DNA from: an uncultured Flavobacteriales bacterium
Lineage (GTDB): Bacteria > Bacteroidota > Bacteroidia > Flavobacteriales > Crocinitomicaceae
DNA: 19,405 bases
Direction of reading: 5' to 3'
Assembly (NCBI GenBank): GCA_946479125.1
Contig: CAMLET010000006.1
Location: 1 to 19,405 of the forward strand
Under the pieces are notes generated by a model. The model was not told the origin of the DNA. It saw nothing but the letters and a program-made list of their open reading frames with translations, and did no database searches. Position 1 is the first letter of the stretch, and every line of letters begins with the position of its first letter. Shown piece by piece: positions 14,734-19,405 of this stretch. The translations under genes were made by a program, and so were the position numbers.

Positions 14734-15023
14734 AGTCCATTTCGACCATTTTTTGTAAACAACTTAAGATTCAGGAATGAACTGGTGTCCGTAAAGATCA
14801 GTCGAAGTTCCAGTTTCGTTCTTCCTTTTCTTCCAAATTCAGTGGAATCAATAACGGTTTCAATCGTATCACAAAGTGGTTCGTAAACATCCGGAATTGT
14901 TACCTCCATTTCAGTAAATACTTTTGGTTTGAATGTGTGTATTTGGGGATTCTTCTTTTCTGAGCAACACACGAGAAACGGAACAATGAACATCAATTTC
15001 AGGAAGTTTGGAGCTTTACTCAT
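14730..15023 (-). CDS. N-terminal part of a split lipoprotein gene
   Basis: This 97-residue frame starts MSKAPNFLKLMFIVPFLVCC, a signal peptide with a lipobox-like LVCC ending at Cys20, so the product is probably a lipoprotein. The rest (FTEMEVTIPDVYEPLCDTIETV, GRKGRTKLELRLIFTDTSSFLNLKLF) looks like an ordinary beta-rich exported domain. The last few residues after the A-run at 14749-14754 appear to be out-of-frame sequence. A one-base shift there joins it to the frame ending at 14296. It is either a recent pseudogene, a homopolymer sequencing error, or a programmed frameshift gene. Confidence 0.65.
   Translation of the reverse strand: MSKAPNFLKLMFIVPFLVCCSEKKNPQIHTFKPKVFTEMEVTIPDVYEPLCDTIETVIDSTEFGRKGRTKLELRLIFTDTSSFLNLKLFTKNGRNGL
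14748..14754 (-). other. A AAA AAT heptamer at the frame junction
   Basis: On the - strand the upstream reading frame runs ACA AAA AAT, so the heptamer A AAA AAT is in the correct phase for -1 slippage (X XXY YYZ). After slipping, the next codon is TGG and the frame continues through the C-terminal domain to 14296. The 0-frame stop is TGA at 14732-14730, six codons later. The same result would come from a single missing A in a seven-A run. Confidence 0.5.
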
Positions 15024-15218
15024 CCTAATTATTTTCTACAAGAATAGAAGAGAAAAACGACGTGAATACTGTATTTCTATTAAGCGCAGTAAGGCAATGA
15101 TTAAGCGCTAATTCAAACTAGTAACACAAAATTTCGTTCAATCAACCAAACCATCCGTTGACTAAATACGTTTAGAGCATTTGAAATTTGTTCTTAAACT
15201 TGATTGAAATTCAATGCT

Positions 15219-17276
15219 ATGAAACACCTCCTACTCTTATCAACTGTGCTATTCTCATTACTTGTTGGTGCACAAACTCCTTTTCAATGCGGAAGCTCAC
15301 ATCCAACAGCGGAAGCCATTAAACAAACGAAAAGAATGGTGGCAAATGCTCCAAAGTCGGGCGAACTGCGCATTATTCCTGTAGTGTTTCATGTATTGCA
15401 CCAATATGGAAGTGAGAACATAAGCGATGCTCAGATTCTTGATCAGATGGAAATTCTAAATGAAGATTTCCAGCGCATGAACGCAGATACTAACATGGTT
15501 CAGGCTCCGTTCGATACTATCATAGGAAAAGTGAATTTTGAATTCCGTTTGGCACATATCAATCCGTGGGGCAATCCTACAACAGGAATCGATAGAATTG
15601 CCACTCCACTCACCAATGTTGGTGACGAAAGTGCAATGATCAATATGTGGGATCCAGCGCACTATGTTAACATTTGGGTGGTAAATAACACTTTACCTGG
15701 TTTAAGCGGGTTCTCAATCAATCCGTTAGTTAGTCAAAATCCGTGTGCAACCGGAATCATGATGCTGAATGATTACATTGGTTCAATTGGAACTGCATCT
15801 CCAGCAAGTTCATTTGGATTAACACATGAAATGGGACATTATTTCGGGTTGTTTCACACATTTGGCGATAATCCGAACTTCCAATGTGGTCCTTCAGACG
15901 GAATTTACGATACACCCTATACAAACGGTAACAGTCTCTGTAATTTCACACAGAACTCCTGTAACGACAGTCTTTACTCCGATAGCTTCGACTATTGGGG
16001 ATTTGACCCAAGAAGCAATGTCGAAAACTTCATGGATTATACGTGGTGTAATTTTATGTTCACGAACGGTCAAGCCACTATGATGCGCGCCGTACAGGAG
16101 GATCCGCAATATGGTCGTGATCAATTGAGCACAGAAGCAAATCTAATTGCAACAGGAACTGGTCCCGGACCACAAACCGCAAGCACTGCACTTCCGAATA
16201 GTAGTTTCATTCCAGAATCGCGTTTTATTTGCGTCGGACAATCAGTAGAAATGATCAACGGAACGGGAATAACCACAGGAGACACCTATTCATGGTCGTT
16301 TACGGGAGGAACACCTTCAACATCAACTGATTTTGAACCAACCGTCAGCTTCTCTGATCCTGGGTTTCATATGATAACACTTACTGTTAGCAATACCAAC
16401 GGTGCTGCTTTGTATGGAATGGTTCAAGCTGTATACGTTTCAGCAGATGGTTATGATTTCTACGGACCTACCGTTCAGGATTTTGATGTAGACAATGAGT
16501 TTTGGTTGCACAAAAACTACTTAAATGATACTCCTGAATTTGCCAGAATTGAACAAAACGGTGTAAACGGAACTCCATGTTACCTCTTGAATAACGAATT
16601 GATCACCGATTCGAGCATGCTTTGTACTCCTTACACTTATCAAAACGATCTTACCGGAAAAGTAGACGAACTCATCTCTCCCGCTTTTGGATTGAATTAC
16701 ACAACCAATGTAGTAGTTTCATTTGATTATGCCTATGCTTCGTCTGAAACGGATATGACTGAAATGACTGAAAAATTGAAAGTTTACAGCTCAAGAGACT
16801 GTGGCGATACCTGGACGCAACGAAAAATATTAGGTGATACTGCTTTAACAACAGCATTCGAGAACTTCGGAACTCCTTTCGTACCAACTGCAAACCAATG
16901 GAAACATGCAAGTTTTAACTACACCACGAACTCCACGGATTATAAAACGCGCTTCAAATTTCAGTTTACGGGAGAGAATCATTCCAACTACCTGTACATT
17001 GATAATTTCAGAGTTGATGGTATTCTTGGGATTGATGATGCATCTGTTGAAATGATTCAGTTATTCCCGAATCCAGTTCAAAAAGGAGGTTTTTTACAGT
17101 TCTCTAATATAAAACCAGGTGCTGAGTTCCAACTTCAGATCATGGACTTACAAGGGAAAGTGATTTTTGAGGAAGAGGCATTCACAGCTTCTGAAATTCA
17201 GCTGCCAGCAATAATCAGTTCCGGATTGTACTTAGTGAAGATCAACGGTTCAACACAACGTTTGGTGGTGGAATAG
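15219..17276 (+). CDS. secreted M43-like zinc metalloprotease with PKD and type IX sorting domain
   Basis: This 685-residue protein starts with a signal peptide (MKHLLLLSTVLFSLLVGAQ). The catalytic region has the extended zinc motif THEMGHYFGLFHTFG (His203, Glu204, His207, His213) and a Met-turn in NFMDYT (Met272). That combination is typical of pappalysin/cytophagalysin (M43) metzincins; cysteines such as CGPSDG and CNFTQNSC are also typical. A PKD-like domain follows at about 330-410 (YSWSFTGGTPSTS, PGFHMITLTVSN), then a jelly-roll-like region (ELISPAFGL, YIDNFRVDG). The last 75 residues (IQLFPNPVQKGGFLQFSN to SGLYLVKING) are a Bacteroidota type A C-terminal sorting domain. The protein is expected to cross the outer membrane by type IX secretion and to degrade extracellular protein or peptide. 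ATG 15219 is used rather than TTG 15204 because the signal peptide begins there. Confidence 0.92.
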   Translation: MKHLLLLSTVLFSLLVGAQTPFQCGSSHPTAEAIKQTKRMVANAPKSGELRIIPVVFHVLHQYGSENISDAQILDQMEILNEDFQRMNADTNMVQAPFDTIIGKVNFEFRLAHINPWGNPTTGIDRIATPLTNVGDESAMINMWDPAHYVNIWVVNNTLPGLSGFSINPLVSQNPCATGIMMLNDYIGSIGTASPASSFGLTHEMGHYFGLFHTFGDNPNFQCGPSDGIYDTPYTNGNSLCNFTQNSCNDSLYSDSFDYWGFDPRSNVENFMDYTWCNFMFTNGQATMMRAVQEDPQYGRDQLSTEANLIATGTGPGPQTASTALPNSSFIPESRFICVGQSVEMINGTGITTGDTYSWSFTGGTPSTSTDFEPTVSFSDPGFHMITLTVSNTNGAALYGMVQAVYVSADGYDFYGPTVQDFDVDNEFWLHKNYLNDTPEFARIEQNGVNGTPCYLLNNELITDSSMLCTPYTYQNDLTGKVDELISPAFGLNYTTNVVVSFDYAYASSETDMTEMTEKLKVYSSRDCGDTWTQRKILGDTALTTAFENFGTPFVPTANQWKHASFNYTTNSTDYKTRFKFQFTGENHSNYLYIDNFRVDGILGIDDASVEMIQLFPNPVQKGGFLQFSNIKPGAEFQLQIMDLQGKVIFEEEAFTASEIQLPAIISSGLYLVKINGSTQRLVVE

Positions 17277-17287
17277 TTTTTACACCT

Positions 17288-18175
17288 CTACAAGTATTGG
17301 TTTTTGAAATCTCTTGCGTTCATTCCGCAATACTGTTTGAACAGTTTTGAGAAGTAAGAATATTCTTCATATCCCAGTTGCAGGGCAATTTCGTTGAAAC
17401 TCATTTCAGTTGATGAAAGTAGATGTCGTGCTTCCAACATTACACGATCAGTAAGTAATTGTGTGAAGGTTTTACCCGCCACTTCACGGCATATTCGGTT
17501 AAGGTGTCGTGAGCTGATATTCAATTGACTGGCGTAAAACTCAACACCTTTTTGTTCAGAAAAGTTCAAATCGAATAACCGCTCAAGTTCTCTGAATTTA
17601 GTAATGTAAAGTGTGTTTTGATTGATTGTTTCGGGATACTGTTTCACGAAGAAACGAGACAAATGGATATAGAATTCGCAAAGTAGGTTAGCTGAGTGCA
17701 GGTATTTAAAGATCTCAGCTCCTACAAATTCCGCAAAGATCTTTTCCAACAATATAGTAATATCGTTCTGATATTTGTCCGAAATATTCAACTTAGGATC
17801 ACTCAATCTGGATTGAAAAACCGGTAATCGCTCCAATGCAACTCCTCTGATATGTTGACTAAAAAATTCAGCGGAATGCAATACCACTATGCCTTCAGTA
17901 TCATCCGAAAACTCCCAATGATGCACTTGTCCGGGCTGCATGAAGAAAACCGCCCCTGGTTCTATCGAATACCTTCGGAAATCAATCTCATGAATACCTG
18001 ACCCAGAAGTAAAGTACACCAACAAATAAAAGTCATGTCTATGCGGAACCAATACATGTGCATGGTGTTTTGCAACGTGATCCGAAAATGAATTTACATA
18101 AAACTCATGCCAATTCCCATCACTGTCAAATTGATTCAAACTAAGTGTAGGAAAACTGCTTAATAATGGATTCAT
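17288..18175 (-). CDS. AraC-family transcriptional regulator with cupin sensor
   Basis: This 295-residue protein has an N-terminal cupin ligand-binding domain (HVLVPHRHDFYLLVYFTSGSG, YSIEPGAVFFMQPGQVHHWEF) and a C-terminal AraC double helix-turn-helix of about 100 residues ending FNEIALQLGYEEYSYFSKLFKQYCGMNARDF. The full-length sensor-plus-DNA-binding layout contrasts with the HTH-only regulator at 10994-11392. Its gene is divergent from the DUF983 gene, with 75 bases between their start codons, so it may control that promoter or its own. The ligand is unknown. Confidence 0.92.
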   Translation of the reverse strand: MNPLLSSFPTLSLNQFDSDGNWHEFYVNSFSDHVAKHHAHVLVPHRHDFYLLVYFTSGSGIHEIDFRRYSIEPGAVFFMQPGQVHHWEFSDDTEGIVVLHSAEFFSQHIRGVALERLPVFQSRLSDPKLNISDKYQNDITILLEKIFAEFVGAEIFKYLHSANLLCEFYIHLSRFFVKQYPETINQNTLYITKFRELERLFDLNFSEQKGVEFYASQLNISSRHLNRICREVAGKTFTQLLTDRVMLEARHLLSSTEMSFNEIALQLGYEEYSYFSKLFKQYCGMNARDFKNQYL

Positions 18176-18233
18176 GTCCGAAATTTACAATTTTATGTCG
18201 AGTTTTTGTAACAATTAAGCGAAACACTTCCAC

Positions 18234-18241
18234 TATCTTTG
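18234..18241 (+). promoter_or_regulatory. -7 promoter box of the DUF983 gene
   Basis: TATCTTTG fits the Bacteroidota -7 consensus TAnnTTTG and lies 9 bases before ATG 18251, implying a very short or absent leader. A TTTG at 18205-18208 is somewhat too far upstream for a standard -33 element. Confidence 0.5.
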
Positions 18242-18250
18242 AAGAAAAAA

Positions 18251-18592
18251 ATGGCAACTTTTAAGCTGGAACGAATTGGGAAATGTCCGAAATGCAACGA
18301 AGGACAAATCTTCGAAAGCAAAGGAAATGTTTTTCTTCTTCGAATCCCCAAAATGAACGAACGTTGTGCCGTTTGCAATTATAAATTCGACAAAGAGCCG
18401 GGCTACTTTTTTGGAGCAATGTACCTGAGTTACGGAATGGCTATTGCTGAATTAGCAATAGTTTTTGCATGCCTATTCTGGATTTTACCTATTTGGTGGT
18501 TTTTCGGAGCAATTATGTCTGTTTTAGTTCTGATGAGTTTTTACAACTATCGTGTGTCCCGAGAAATCTGGGTGAGATTATTTCCTTACTAA
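18251..18592 (+). CDS. DUF983 family membrane protein
   Basis: This 113-residue protein has a zinc-ribbon-like pair of Cys motifs, CPKC (12-15) and CAVC (39-42), then YKFDKEPGYFFGAMYLSYG, the hallmark of DUF983. Two membrane helices follow (AELAIVFACLFWILPIWWFFGAIMSVLVL). The function is unknown; such proteins are common in Bacteroidota and Alphaproteobacteria. ATG 18251 is preferred over the TTG at 18239, which lies inside the promoter box. The stop codon is immediately adjacent to the stop of the convergent gene. Confidence 0.88.
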   Translation: MATFKLERIGKCPKCNEGQIFESKGNVFLLRIPKMNERCAVCNYKFDKEPGYFFGAMYLSYGMAIAELAIVFACLFWILPIWWFFGAIMSVLVLMSFYNYRVSREIWVRLFPY

Positions 18593-19405
18593 CTACTTGG
18601 CAGTATAGGTAAACGTGTGTTTATAATGACTCTTATGAGAACTCTTATACCCATCAGCTAAAACATACGAACGCGCATATCTGTCTTCAATCATATAAAT
18701 CCTGCCGTTAGGAACAATTATCATATTGGTATCAGTAGCATGTAAATCCCAACCATCCGTTCGCTCTGAATAAAAATAATCATGTGTTCTGCCGTTTGCT
18801 GAAGTAGAAAGCTTTTTGGAAAACCGGGTTTTTTGAACACCGTATACCATTCCATTTGATGTTTCTGAGTGTCCGCTTTCAAAACGAATCAATGTAGCAA
18901 GACAAGTGTCACCTAAATAAGTGTAAGCATATTCTACTGTTCCCGGAAAACGCATTGATCCATAGTTCTCAACGAGTACATGATTTTTCCGTCCAATCGA
19001 ATCATAGGAGGTTGTTGTTCTGGTAGTATCGCTTTCCGTCCAGCTCGAATCATTATCTGCATAAGGAGTATGTCTAACACGATATTCTACAGTTTTGTTG
19101 GGCTCAACTTGTTTTGGCTCATAGTCAATATCTGAAACAAAATCTTTTTTAAATCCGTTATAACTCGCTGTCCAATTCCCTAGTGAATCTGTTCCCTGAA
19201 AATCCGATTGATGACTTTCTGCAATTCGGAAATCGAGGTTTCTGTATACAGATTTTCCGCTTTTCAAATCCATAACCCGACCTGAAAGTGTGTTCAACGC
19301 AAATTTCTGTCGATGGATAATTACGTGGTAGATACTGTCATTCTGTTTTTCAAATCTGGCATTCAATTCTTCTGCCTTTGAAAATTTAGTATTGTCCCCG
19401 AAAGC
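18593..19405 (-). CDS. protein of unknown function (5' partial)
   Basis: The frame is open to the right edge, so the N-terminus is missing; 270 codons are visible. An apparent start at 19366 is only a TTG inside the open frame. The sequence is polar and beta-strand-rich, with Tyr/Asp/Gly-containing repeats such as TTSYDSIGRKNHV and VEYAYTYLGDT that faintly recall RHS/YD-repeat proteins, but the spacing is not regular enough to call one. It is probably an exported or surface protein. No catalytic motif is visible. Confidence 0.7.
   Translation of the reverse strand, partial: AFGDNTKFSKAEELNARFEKQNDSIYHVIIHRQKFALNTLSGRVMDLKSGKSVYRNLDFRIAESHQSDFQGTDSLGNWTASYNGFKKDFVSDIDYEPKQVEPNKTVEYRVRHTPYADNDSSWTESDTTRTTTSYDSIGRKNHVLVENYGSMRFPGTVEYAYTYLGDTCLATLIRFESGHSETSNGMVYGVQKTRFSKKLSTSANGRTHDYFYSERTDGWDLHATDTNMIIVPNGRIYMIEDRYARSYVLADGYKSSHKSHYKHTFTYTAK

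Overview
The window comes from a Bacteroidota genome, most likely a Flavobacteriales or Crocinitomicaceae (Fluviicola-like) organism. Three things point there: a secreted protease with a type IX secretion C-terminal sorting domain, promoter-like TAnnTTTG boxes close to start codons, and the absence of Shine-Dalgarno sequences. The assignment is inference from sequence character; I ran no searches.

Layout. (1) 3-2747: the 3' part of mfd, the transcription-repair coupling factor, entering from the left edge. (2) 2748-3176: a noncoding stretch with a GC-rich palindromic element and three 40-bp tandem repeats just ahead of the next gene. (3) 3177-10262: a compact four-gene restriction cluster on the + strand. 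It encodes a Vsr endonuclease fused to a DNA cytosine-5 methyltransferase, a nuclease-like protein with an NgoFVII-type C-terminal DNA-binding domain, an EVE/PUA-like McrB-type AAA+ NTPase, and a DUF2357/McrC-like PD-(D/E)XK nuclease. The genes overlap or are tightly packed (4-bp overlap, 51-bp gap, 14-bp overlap). The set resembles multi-subunit NTP-dependent systems such as BsuMI and LlaJI: the methyltransferase would protect self DNA and the other three would restrict unmodified (or otherwise modified) DNA.

(4) 10344-12380: a two-helix membrane protein with a PH-like domain, a hairpin, a short AraC-type regulator, and an SDR oxidoreductase. The SDR has a 5' leader containing a striking predicted RNA fold: a three-way junction whose two 9-nt hairpin loops are complementary over 8 nt (a kissing-loop design). 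(5) 12383-14290: a second palindromic intergenic element, then a run of small genes (VOC family, DUF1398 family, two tandem paralogous exported proteins of unknown function). (6) 14296-15023, - strand: a lipoprotein gene split into two frames at an A AAA AAT heptamer. This is either an indel or a -1 frameshift site.

(7) 15219-17276: a secreted M43-like zinc metalloprotease with a PKD domain and a type IX sorting domain. (8) 17288-18175 (-) and 18251-18592 (+): a divergent pair, a cupin-AraC regulator and a DUF983 membrane protein. (9) 18593 to the right edge (-): a partial protein of unknown function.

The most interesting objects are the kissing-loop leader RNA at 11458-11600, the restriction cluster with its 40-bp repeat array, and the possible frameshift site at 14748-14754. 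No tRNA, rRNA, CRISPR array, transposase or integrase was seen.
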